From: Idiomarina ramblicola
GTDB taxonomy: Bacteria; Pseudomonadota; Gammaproteobacteria; Enterobacterales; Alteromonadaceae
Length of the DNA: 64,000 nt
Reading direction: 5' to 3'
Assembly: GCF_003987255.1 (NCBI RefSeq)
Contig: NZ_PIQC01000003.1
Span: forward strand, 186,001-250,000
The notes below the pieces were generated by a model that had not been told where the DNA came from, did no database searches, and saw only the letters and a list, made by a program, of their open reading frames with translations. Made by a program: the position numbers and the translations under genes. Below, piece after piece: positions 9,342 to 17,764 of this stretch. Numbering within the stretch: the stretch's first letter is position 1; each line of letters opens with the position of its first letter.

Positions 9342-9372
9342 AAAAAGCCACCGCATTATGCCGTAGCTTTTT
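9342..9372 (-). terminator. Imperfect hairpin terminator after the 9397-9756 gene
   Basis: A stem of about 14 pairs with two mismatches around GCATTATGC is flanked by A5 and T5, so U tracts exist in both directions. It follows the stop of the small exported-protein gene by about 24 bases and ends only about 10 bases before the ribosome binding site of the next gene, so it may attenuate rather than block that gene. Confidence 0.55.
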
Positions 9373-9396
9373 CATAGTCACTGCAGCAACAACTTA

Positions 9397-9756
9397 TTAT
9401 TTTAAGTCGGCACGGGTAGCAACACAGAAACCGTTATGTTGAAGGTTAGTGTCAATTGAAAAACGCATACCTTTACCTGTTACATAAGCTACTTGTGCCA
9501 TTTCCAAAAAACGATTACCAACTGATGGATCCTGGAAATCTCCGTCACAATCAAACGTTATATAAGAACTGCCACAAGAAGGAGCTGTCTCGCTGATATC
9601 AATATCGACTTGCGCCATACAGCCACCGAAATTGTCTTTATCAATAAGCACAGCTGAAATGTTACTTGGCGGAAGGCGTACGACTTCCGCATTTGCCACA
9701 AAAGAAGCTGATGCTAACGCTGCCATTGCCAATACTAATGTTAATATTTTTTTCAT
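9397..9756 (-). CDS. Small exported Cys-containing protein
   Basis: 119 residues starting MKKILTLVLAMAALASASFV, a clear Sec signal peptide cut after about ANA (residue 23). The start has AGGATT 6-7 bases upstream. The mature part of about 96 residues has four Cys (in GGCMAQ, PSCGSS, FDCDGD, GFCVA), which could make two disulfides in the periplasm. No catalytic motif is seen. I recognise the general look of small exported gammaproteobacterial proteins with GGCMA and NGxC motifs but can give no function. Confidence 0.8.
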   Translation of the reverse strand: MKKILTLVLAMAALASASFVANAEVVRLPPSNISAVLIDKDNFGGCMAQVDIDISETAPSCGSSYITFDCDGDFQDPSVGNRFLEMAQVAYVTGKGMRFSIDTNLQHNGFCVATRADLK

Positions 9757-9921
9757 AGTAGAATCCTAAGTTAGTGGTTGTTCAACGTCCTTGCTTTTAA
9801 ACTCCTGCTAGCATCCACTCGCTTCACAAGGCCATATCTTTACAATAGTACAACATTCAACTGTATTTTCCAGTAAAGATCGATACTTCTTATGGGATTT
9901 GTACGCTTTTTGCTAGCACAA

Positions 9922-10638
9922 TTAATGCTCGGATAACAGCTGGCGCCAAACTCGCTCTCCAAAGCTCTTATTCATATGACTTATATCACGCTCTTCATGT
10001 AGCTTTTCTTTTCCATTCGGAGTCAGCTTTACGCTTCCAACAGAGAATTTTGCTAAGGTTTTACCATCTCGATTAAGAGTTTCTTTAGGTTGAGTAAGTA
10101 AGTCTATACCAATTTCCGAAAGGTGATTGCTCAACACCGTTTTGTATCGAGTAAACTCCAAAGGGTAGTCAGTCGCAGGAGTTTGGTCACCGTCTAGTTC
10201 AGCGAAAGCCGGAGGCGGTAAAAAAAGTATCTTATCGACATATTTAGATATGTTTTGATCATGAGATAAACCAAACAATCCTCGTCGCAACGAATGATTC
10301 ACCATCAACTTTAATACGGAAGCCGAATAACTTCTTGCCAAGTCAGAGCGAATACGGGGCGTGAACCCACAATAAATAATGCAATTAGTCGATTCTAAAT
10401 CAATCTGCCCAGAAGGCTCCCCAGACGTCGCAGCAAAACTATCTATCAGCTCTTTTGTTTGCGGAATTACTTTTTTATTTTGCTCTCGCAAAGCCATTTT
10501 TGACGACTTTTTATAAACGCTAGATCTTGCAGCGAAAAACCGGATGTCAGTTTCCGGAAACGCGGCAGAAATAGAGTCCCATCCATTTTTTAAGGCTGCA
10601 ACATGACTGTTACCAATAACAACTATCGACTGCTTCAC
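9922..10638 (-). CDS. SGNH-hydrolase-like protein
   Basis: 238 residues, no signal peptide. The N-terminus IVVIGNSHVAALKNGW looks like block I of SGNH/GDSL hydrolases (strand, then G-x-S with the nucleophile Ser near residue 11). HMNKSFGERVWRQLL at the C-terminus sits where the block V catalytic His is expected. The middle of the protein is not conserved enough for me to identify blocks II and III. It is divergently transcribed from the GSCFA gene (10741), about 100 bases away, so the two may share control. A role in adding or removing acyl groups on the surface glycan is plausible but is inference. Confidence 0.6.
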   Translation of the reverse strand: MKQSIVVIGNSHVAALKNGWDSISAAFPETDIRFFAARSSVYKKSSKMALREQNKKVIPQTKELIDSFAATSGEPSGQIDLESTNCIIYCGFTPRIRSDLARSYSASVLKLMVNHSLRRGLFGLSHDQNISKYVDKILFLPPPAFAELDGDQTPATDYPLEFTRYKTVLSNHLSEIGIDLLTQPKETLNRDGKTLAKFSVGSVKLTPNGKEKLHEERDISHMNKSFGERVWRQLLSEH

Positions 10639-10740
10639 TTAGTAATATTCCTCTATCTTAAGGCTTAGTGTTAGATCTTAAAGCTAAGTCCGGTATACTC
10701 AAATAAAAGTTTCCTATATACACGATATGAGTAAATTTAT

Positions 10741-11796
10741 ATGAATCCGTATGAAAGTCTACCCGACAAAGCGTTTTGGAAAACTGCAGTCGGGAGCCGA
10801 TCAATGTTTGACATTGAACAACTCTGGCAACCAAAATTCAAACTGAGACCTTCGGATAAAATTGCGACTTACGGTTCGTGCTTCGCTCAACACATTGGCA
10901 AAGCCCTTCGTGAACGTGGTTTCAACTGGTTAATTACTGAACCAAAGCCTCCAAACCTAACAGCTGAACAATCTTCGCTATTTAACTACGACGTTTTTAG
11001 CGCGAGAACAGCCAATATCTACACCACGTCACTTCTACTACAATGGGTTAAATGGGCTCAAGGAGAAGAAGTTCCAGATATTTTTTGGGAACAGAACAAC
11101 CGTTTTATCGACCCTTTCAGACCTAAAATTGAGCCTCACGGCTTTGAAAACCTCGATGAGCTCCAACGCTTGAGAAAGGTCACAATTAATGCGTTTCGGC
11201 ACTCTGTAGAGCAAGCAAATTACTTTGTATTCACTCTAGGATTAACAGAAAGCTGGACTGATAAAAACGACTTTGAATATCCAATGTGTCCAGGAACTGT
11301 AGCTGGGGACTTTGATGAAAACCAGCATTTATTTGAGAACCAAAGTTTCGACCAAATCAAAAGCAATCTTGAAGAAGCACTGAATCGCATGCGCAAAATG
11401 AACAGTAAGTTAAAGTTCATCCTTACGGTTTCTCCCGTTCCCCTAACGGCTACAAACTCCGGCCAACACGTACTGGTTGCAACAATGCGATCAAAATCTA
11501 TTTTGAGAAGCGTTGCCGCAAGCTTGAGTGAAGGTACTGATTATATAGACTATTTCCCCTCCTATGAAATAATTAACAGCACACCTTTTAAAGGAGCTTT
11601 CTTCGAACCTAACATGCGGAGTGTGAATCCGCATGGAGTTGAGTTTGTTATGTCTCATTTCTTTTGCAATTTCGAAGACGCGATAAATTCGTCAAAGGAA
11701 AAAGCAAACACTAGTAAACCCAAAGTTAAACAAAGTGATGCGAATAGGCAAGACGAGCACTGCGAAGAAGCACTGCTCGATGCCTTTAAGAAATAA
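10741..11796 (+). CDS. GSCFA-domain protein
   Basis: 351 residues with the family-naming motif YGSCFAQHIGKAL near residues 45-57, then VFTLGLTESW (about 162-171) and LTVSPVPL (about 225-232). GSCFA is an SGNH/PC-esterase-like family and the Cys/Ser-containing loop corresponds to its nucleophile region. No signal peptide. It is the only plus-strand gene in the left 30 kb; its stop lies 10 bases from that of the convergent sulfotransferase. A role in glycan O-modification is suggested by the neighbourhood only. The last 40 residues are charged and probably disordered. Confidence 0.85.
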   Translation: MNPYESLPDKAFWKTAVGSRSMFDIEQLWQPKFKLRPSDKIATYGSCFAQHIGKALRERGFNWLITEPKPPNLTAEQSSLFNYDVFSARTANIYTTSLLLQWVKWAQGEEVPDIFWEQNNRFIDPFRPKIEPHGFENLDELQRLRKVTINAFRHSVEQANYFVFTLGLTESWTDKNDFEYPMCPGTVAGDFDENQHLFENQSFDQIKSNLEEALNRMRKMNSKLKFILTVSPVPLTATNSGQHVLVATMRSKSILRSVAASLSEGTDYIDYFPSYEIINSTPFKGAFFEPNMRSVNPHGVEFVMSHFFCNFEDAINSSKEKANTSKPKVKQSDANRQDEHCEEALLDAFKK

Positions 11797-11806
11797 AACA
11801 ACAGGA

Positions 11807-12844
11807 CTACTGCGTCTTCCTCTTTCTCAATAACTTGCGGACGATAGATAACATTATGAGCTCTTTCGCTCGCAAGTCCTCGTCCTTCACTTCAATAATA
11901 TCCAGTAAGTTATGCCTAAAACGCTTTGTAGACTTAGTTTCAGACTTTTCATTTAAACCTAAGTCAATCCCTAATGTTTCACGCACCCATTTAACACCAT
12001 TCTCATTATTGGCCCTAATTTGCCTTTTTAACTCTGGACGTAATGCTGGTTTATTTGAGTAGTCTAGCTCCTTCTCTGCCTTGTTTATTTGCTTGACCAA
12101 ACGGTTGCTGTCAGAGTGCATTACGTTATCCGCATCACCGTAAAAGTTTTTACGATAGTCATGTTGCACGAGCATTCCGGCTACCGTTAAAGATTCGTTA
12201 GTAGGCATTAAGTTAGCAGGCTTGCCCAAACTGGTACCAAAGTAGTCATTAGCAACACTTAGAAAGTCATCCACTACATCATTACCAATTAGAACTGAAC
12301 GGTCGAAATGACGAACAGTTACATCGTCAAACTCGTCACGCCAACGCTTATATAATCCGGGGTAATCAAATTGATATTTATAAGGATTTGAGAACCTTGA
12401 CGATGCCTTTATTCGTTGTTGAATTTGGGATAAGTAAAGTGAACAAGGATCTCGAAAATAGAGTAGTACTTTTATGTCATTAAACCCTGAACCGATTAAA
12501 AGCTCTTTAAATTTCTTGATTTCATCCGTTGTATAACCACAAAAAAACTCTCCACTAAGCACTAAGTTATCACTCTCATGTGCACTTTCGTGGAAGAGGC
12601 ATTCCACTCGTTCGACAAACTCTTTGTAAGTGCCGTTTTCCTCTGGATACTTTGTTTTTATATCACGTCGAATTCGTTCGTGAGGCATAACGAGTGTGCA
12701 AAGGCGATTATGATGTTTATTATTGGCTATTTTAGGATAGGATAAACCCTGTAAGTCCCCATTATCCCTTAACATAGCCATAGCCTCTTGTATGGTAGTA
12801 CTCCCGGTCTTCCCTGTACCAATATGCAACAATAACTTCTTCAT
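11807..12844 (-). CDS. Sulfotransferase family protein
   Basis: 345 residues from the ATG at 12844, directly after the stop (TAG) of the large glycosyltransferase with a single base between them; AAAGGTAAG lies upstream. A further upstream ATG (12907) would run into that gene and is rejected. KLLLHIGTGKTGSTTIQ is the PAPS 5'-phosphosulfate loop. YFRDPCSLYLSQ (about 140-150) fits the 3'-phosphate strand with Ser. The rest resembles other bacterial glycan sulfotransferases of similar length. No signal peptide or membrane segment, so it acts in the cytoplasm on a nucleotide- or lipid-linked precursor. With cysDN and an anion transporter close by, it supports a sulfated glycan. Confidence 0.85.
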   Translation of the reverse strand: MKKLLLHIGTGKTGSTTIQEAMAMLRDNGDLQGLSYPKIANNKHHNRLCTLVMPHERIRRDIKTKYPEENGTYKEFVERVECLFHESAHESDNLVLSGEFFCGYTTDEIKKFKELLIGSGFNDIKVLLYFRDPCSLYLSQIQQRIKASSRFSNPYKYQFDYPGLYKRWRDEFDDVTVRHFDRSVLIGNDVVDDFLSVANDYFGTSLGKPANLMPTNESLTVAGMLVQHDYRKNFYGDADNVMHSDSNRLVKQINKAEKELDYSNKPALRPELKRQIRANNENGVKWVRETLGIDLGLNEKSETKSTKRFRHNLLDIIEVKDEDLRAKELIMLSIVRKLLRKRKTQ

Positions 12845-12845
12845 C

Positions 12846-15800
12846 CTAATACTTACCTTTCTCTTTAATAAGTGCGTCAATTTTGCCTTGCAAAGACCCT
12901 TCTTCAATCTGATCGAGAGTCTGAATTATTGCATCAGCACGAGCACGGTAGCGGTCCTTAGAGCCTTTATCATCCTGGACTTCCAGTTGTTGCATACCTG
13001 AGTTTAAACGCGCAACCCAGCCTGAGAATACATAATTCCCGACATCCGGACTCAGCTTGGGCCTTGGAAGATCCCATTTATCATCAATATAGAGGTCCCA
13101 TTTACCTGAATAACCCAAGCGCCAGAACATTTCCACTTTAGGTCGACGCCCATAACAGAAGTTTTCGTCAAAGGTTTCTTTCGCATCGTTTCGGAAAAGT
13201 ATCTGAGGCTCCTCTATAGCTTCTGGCCTAAAACCTTCTCGCAATAACTGAGCGTTGTCAGTAATTCTGGCCATTGGCACAATATGATACTGCGTATTGT
13301 GTTGACGCAACACTGAACCGCGTATTTCTTGCCACGCAGTAAGGCTAATAAAACAGTTCCCGTCAAAGGGCAAAACCCAATAAGCTCGCTTGCGTCCGTC
13401 ATTAAGCGCAAAATTACGGGCACCATTATTATTCATAACATAGTTATTTTTAGGCCGAGCCATAGCCAAGGCAATACGCTGCTGAACAACCTCCAGATAC
13501 TCAGTATAAGGCTGCTTTAACTCACTCAGTACCGATGTGTCCAAACCAATTTGATCATACTCTTTTTTCTCAAAGGGTATGACGGTATAAGGCATATTAT
13601 GCTTTTCCAACAGCTCCTTAATTGCTTTAAGCTCGTTAGGGTCAATAATACGATTAATAATAAAGCGTTTCTCACAGCGCGGAAGCTCTGGCTCATTCTC
13701 CAGAATAAATTGAATATTCTCCCGAGACTGACCTTTTTTATGGCGTGGCACCAAGTCATTGCCAATAATCCGATAAAGCACAAAGTTGTCTTTTTTCAGC
13801 TGGGAACGAACCCATTTGTTAATGTATTCGCTTTCAAGTGGCTTTAGTTTTTTAGCATTGACGGCTTCGTCGAAGCCTCGGTCAAAACGTTCAACAAACA
13901 AGTTGCGGTCATCGAGTGAGAAGTTACCGGCAAAGGTTTCCTTACCCCTAAAGTCCTTGCGCCGGTCATCTTCAAACAACACAGACTCAACCGAATAAAT
14001 GAACTCGTTCTGCGCACGCCCAATAACAGTAATTTCATTATCTGCTCGATGGCTCTTATAACCATCAAACAATATGGCCTGCTCATAGATGCTGTAGATC
14101 CAGTCTTTACGCACCATACCAAAGGCAGCGATGCGCCCATGCCACTTACCACAATTGAAACCTAATACCGATTTACCGCTTTGTTCTAATTGTTCATAAG
14201 CAATCTTCAACCAGTTTTCGCCTGGTAAAGCATCCTCGGCAAGATAAACCACGTATTTAGCGTCGCTCATCCGAGCGGTTTGGTTGAGCGTATTAATAAA
14301 GCCTTGCCGTTTGCTGTCCACTGACACCACGTAGTCAGCCGCTATACCAGATTTAGCCTGTAAACGTGCAGCACAGGCCAAACCTTTTTCAGTATCAATG
14401 CAAGGCATAACAACACAAATGTCATGTTTAAGCTGTCCTTGTAGCTCATCAACCTTAGCTACATCTTTTAAATACACAGAGCCTTGAATAGCACTATGAT
14501 TATAAGACTGAGCCTTACTGACATCGACAATGAGAAAATCCCGGTGTGTTGCTTTAACCGAGCTAAGGTCTTTGGTGTTCCCGGCAATTAAAGTTTTTAG
14601 CCACGTTTCTCGCTGGCCGAAAATATAATCTGTTCCGTCTTCGATACTCTCTTCAACACCGTTAAAAGCGCCACATAAAGAACTCTCCGCCGCACTCTGT
14701 GCGAACGTTAACCAGTCACGGCATGGGAAGGCAAACTCATCGACGACGGTTAACGATGTTATCGAGTTATTTTCCAGAACATCAGACAGAACTTGCTCAA
14801 TACGCGCTATTTCTCCAGTAACTACAACCGTTTCAATGTCTTTACCAGCTCGCTGTGTCATTAAGCGCGCTGCATCTAAACCGACAGATGCACTTGATGC
14901 CTTCACCAAAGCCACATCGCCAGCTAAGTTCAAATCGGGCAGTGCTTGAGGCTCGACAAAACGAATGTGCGCATCAACGTCAACCTCACCAAACCCTTTA
15001 ACGCTCTGACCGGACTGGTTATTCAGCAACTGCAAGTTACGCTGTTGTTGCGGCTGAATAAAGGTATCACTATTGCCGCTGGCGGCGTGGTAAAACAAGT
15101 TAAACCACTTAACAAAGTCTTTTGAGCAGTCATAGGCGGTTTCGCTTACCATTTTGGCTCGCTGTGCAGCCAGTTCAAAGCTGCCCAATGCCGCATTAAA
15201 CGAGAACTGGCGCAAATACAAACGTCTTGCGGCATCGGTCATGCGTCCCGTCTCGGCGGTGTCTGAAAACAGCTGCTGAATTTGCGCAACCATGCCGTCC
15301 CAGTCGCCAAACGGAACCAACTTCAAGTACCCCTGACGGCCTAGGTCGCCTAAGTCAGAAATGTCGTTAGCGATAACCGGCGTCTGCATAGCAAAGGCAT
15401 CGGTCGCTTTATAAGGGAACTGATAGTGACTCGCCGGTACCTCGGGGTTCAACCATAGAATCACGAGATCCGCAGCGTAGTTAATACGTGCCATGCCGAT
15501 GCGATCCTGCGGCGGCAATACCGTTATGGTGTCTTTATACTGTTCAACTAGCTTAGCCTGGTCAGGGGTTGGCCGAGAGCCTACAAACAAGAGCTTGTAG
15601 CGAGAATCCCCCAAACGCTCTACCAGCTCGACCAGTTCGTATATGCCTTTGTGCTTACGCAGCAGGCCGCCGAATAGAATAATGCGGTCATCTTTGCTGT
15701 AGCCTAGCTCCTCACGAATACGGTCACGGTCATAGTTATCCGGGCTATACACCTGTTCGTCTTTCAAGTTGCGCATATACAAGGTATTAGAGTTGTAATG

Positions 15801-17645
15801 TGCATCCAGCCCTTTGTTGTGGGTAATGACCACCGGCGAGCGTTTAGCGAATGGGTCGAGTAAATGTGACCACAAGTCGGAATAAGGGCTACGTAGCGCT
15901 TTATCCTTTAGTTTAACGTCTTCAAAGCGCACTTCTTTGTGCTCATCGCCCGCTTTCGGCGAGCTGACCACCGTTTCTAAATCGTTAATTTCTAATACAT
16001 AAGGTATTGCACGCTGATAGTTCACTGCCATCGCCAAGCCTAAACTTGGCACTCGCGGTTTTACCACGTACATAATGTCGCCGGTAACCGCATCCATAGC
16101 CGCCTTGAACGCATCAAAAAAGCTCGGGAAATCTGAACCTTTAAAGTACTTGGTTTCAAAATCGGGGTTATCGTCTTTAAGTGGACCAAAAATACCTTCG
16201 TCAAAAAAGTCGAACGAAATTAGCTCGACTTTGTAGCGACGCGACAAGGCTTCAGCGACAGAATAAGGCTTAGAGAAATGATTGCGACAGTGATCCCAAA
16301 TAATCACTGACACCTTTTCCATCGGCTTTTGTACCGGTGTGGGCAAACCACTCGTAAAGTATTGTTCTATCTTTCGGTTAATAATAGGAATGCAACTGTC
16401 ATCGCCCTTTCGTACCTGAGTAATTTGTTCAAGCTGGTCGTTACGCTGATATAAGGCTAAAAATAACGGCACATGAAGCGGATCACGAAGCCAGGTGTAC
16501 TTCAGCATTAAGTCGTAGTCTTGTCGGCGCGTTAAACTTGGGTCGAACCCACCAAAAGCGTCGTAAAGTTCACGCTTGTGAGCAAAAGTGTTCAAGTCAA
16601 TAAATGGCTTAGTAATTAAACGTTCGTGATTAAACTCAGGGCGATGAGTAGAGCGAATCTCTATATCACCACTGGCTTTTACCTGGTAATCAATAAAATC
16701 AAAATACAACGCCGAGCGGCCATTATTTTTTTGAAAGCTGGTAACAACTAGCTTTAGATAGTTTGGATGCCAATAATTGTCTGTATCCAAATAACAAATG
16801 ATATCACCGCGAGCCTTTGACAAACCTAAGTTTCGCGCGGCTGCCGCTCCGGCATTTCCTTGTTGTAAGTAACGCACCCTATCATCATCAAGGCTTTGAA
16901 TTTTAGCCTCAGTGTCATCAGTGCTGCCGTCATCACATACCAATAACTCAAAATTTTCGTAAGACTGCTGTAGCACCGACGCAATGGCATCAAAAATAAT
17001 GGCGCTACGGTTATAGGTAGGCATAACAACGGAGACAAGCAGTGTGTTAGCTACATCAAAGTTTTCAATAATTTCGCCTATGCCTGCCTCGTTTTCGGCA
17101 AGCTTCGCAGCCACCTTCGTCACATAATCTGGACTACTTTCGAGAGACGACAATACTTGCTGATAAACGCCATCAGGCAGTTTAACGGGGCCTGCCGGAA
17201 CGCCTTTTTTCACCTGGGGTTTAGGAGCAAAGATTAGCTCAGGCTTTGCCTCAACTTTTTCAGTAGTATGACTGCGCAATAGCTTAAGGGCTTTATTCTG
17301 GGGCATATCCACAGCCCCCCAAATTAACGCATACAATGCCTGCGCAACGTTCTCTTCAGCTGCGACAAACCTCTTACATGGCGTATTAATAACGTCGTTC
17401 AGCAAAGTGTCCTGGAAACTACGAGTATCAGATATGCTTAGTTTCTCTGGCGTTATTTCATCAGCTTCAGGCAACTGTTCCCGCAAACGTTCAGCGGCCA
17501 ACGACAGGTTAAACTCAGCCATTGAAACAAGGCGTTCATCACGCACCATAGCATGAACGTACAACCGAATTGCACGCTTATAGTTGCCTTCAGAAAGAGC
17601 CGCATTCCCCTTACTAATCAATGACGTGCTGCTAGGGTTTACCAT
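12846..17645 (-). CDS. Giant multidomain glycosyltransferase (GT2, GT4, GT2-like, unknown C-terminal domain)
   Basis: 1599 residues. A helical TPR-like N-terminus (1-190) is followed by a GT2 domain (about 203-410; LVSVVMPTYNRS, CDDGSTDDT, YLDTDNYW) and a GT4 domain (about 440-840; FGGLLRKHKGIYEL, LPPQDRIGMARI, FPYKATDAFAMQTPVIAN). A Rossmann-like linker (about 915-1080) and a third, more divergent GT-A-like domain (about 1085-1255; EDALPGENWL) come next. The last 320 residues have a separate conserved-looking domain with YRIIGNDLVPRH, RFIINRIIDP and a late QILFRNDAKETFDENFCYG that I cannot assign. It probably builds several linkages of one repeat unit. Transcribed just before the sulfotransferase at 12844. 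A TATAAT sits 38-43 bases before its ATG. Confidence 0.88.
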   Translation of the reverse strand: MVNPSSTSLISKGNAALSEGNYKRAIRLYVHAMVRDERLVSMAEFNLSLAAERLREQLPEADEITPEKLSISDTRSFQDTLLNDVINTPCKRFVAAEENVAQALYALIWGAVDMPQNKALKLLRSHTTEKVEAKPELIFAPKPQVKKGVPAGPVKLPDGVYQQVLSSLESSPDYVTKVAAKLAENEAGIGEIIENFDVANTLLVSVVMPTYNRSAIIFDAIASVLQQSYENFELLVCDDGSTDDTEAKIQSLDDDRVRYLQQGNAGAAAARNLGLSKARGDIICYLDTDNYWHPNYLKLVVTSFQKNNGRSALYFDFIDYQVKASGDIEIRSTHRPEFNHERLITKPFIDLNTFAHKRELYDAFGGFDPSLTRRQDYDLMLKYTWLRDPLHVPLFLALYQRNDQLEQITQVRKGDDSCIPIINRKIEQYFTSGLPTPVQKPMEKVSVIIWDHCRNHFSKPYSVAEALSRRYKVELISFDFFDEGIFGPLKDDNPDFETKYFKGSDFPSFFDAFKAAMDAVTGDIMYVVKPRVPSLGLAMAVNYQRAIPYVLEINDLETVVSSPKAGDEHKEVRFEDVKLKDKALRSPYSDLWSHLLDPFAKRSPVVITHNKGLDAHYNSNTLYMRNLKDEQVYSPDNYDRDRIREELGYSKDDRIILFGGLLRKHKGIYELVELVERLGDSRYKLLFVGSRPTPDQAKLVEQYKDTITVLPPQDRIGMARINYAADLVILWLNPEVPASHYQFPYKATDAFAMQTPVIANDISDLGDLGRQGYLKLVPFGDWDGMVAQIQQLFSDTAETGRMTDAARRLYLRQFSFNAALGSFELAAQRAKMVSETAYDCSKDFVKWFNLFYHAASGNSDTFIQPQQQRNLQLLNNQSGQSVKGFGEVDVDAHIRFVEPQALPDLNLAGDVALVKASSASVGLDAARLMTQRAGKDIETVVVTGEIARIEQVLSDVLENNSITSLTVVDEFAFPCRDWLTFAQSAAESSLCGAFNGVEESIEDGTDYIFGQRETWLKTLIAGNTKDLSSVKATHRDFLIVDVSKAQSYNHSAIQGSVYLKDVAKVDELQGQLKHDICVVMPCIDTEKGLACAARLQAKSGIAADYVVSVDSKRQGFINTLNQTARMSDAKYVVYLAEDALPGENWLKIAYEQLEQSGKSVLGFNCGKWHGRIAAFGMVRKDWIYSIYEQAILFDGYKSHRADNEITVIGRAQNEFIYSVESVLFEDDRRKDFRGKETFAGNFSLDDRNLFVERFDRGFDEAVNAKKLKPLESEYINKWVRSQLKKDNFVLYRIIGNDLVPRHKKGQSRENIQFILENEPELPRCEKRFIINRIIDPNELKAIKELLEKHNMPYTVIPFEKKEYDQIGLDTSVLSELKQPYTEYLEVVQQRIALAMARPKNNYVMNNNGARNFALNDGRKRAYWVLPFDGNCFISLTAWQEIRGSVLRQHNTQYHIVPMARITDNAQLLREGFRPEAIEEPQILFRNDAKETFDENFCYGRRPKVEMFWRLGYSGKWDLYIDDKWDLPRPKLSPDVGNYVFSGWVARLNSGMQQLEVQDDKGSKDRYRARADAIIQTLDQIEEGSLQGKIDALIKEKGKY

Positions 17646-17682
17646 AGGCTGGTAACTGTTCCTTTAATTTAATGTTCCACAT

Positions 17683-17688
17683 ATTATA
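17683..17688 (-). promoter_or_regulatory. Perfect TATAAT -10 box upstream of the giant glycosyltransferase
   Basis: The minus strand reads TTTATAATATG between the terminator stem and the ATG at 17645. No good -35 is visible at 17 bases, as that position falls within the terminator stem. The -10 match is exact but the promoter is unproved. Confidence 0.35.
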
Positions 17689-17721
17689 AAGCGGAAGGCA
17701 GTGATTACTACCCTCCGCTTT
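17688..17721 (-). terminator. Hairpin terminator closing the rfb-cys operon
   Basis: AAAGCGGA pairs with TCCGCTTT, and an inner AGT/ACT pair with mismatches closes a GATT loop. It begins 43 bases after the stop of the anion transporter and precedes the next gene's start by about 40 bases. The T tract on the minus strand is short (TTTATAAT). Confidence 0.65.
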
Positions 17722-17764
17722 TATTTCCAATAATGTAAACGTAGCTAGTGCTGTGCTGCTCGAC

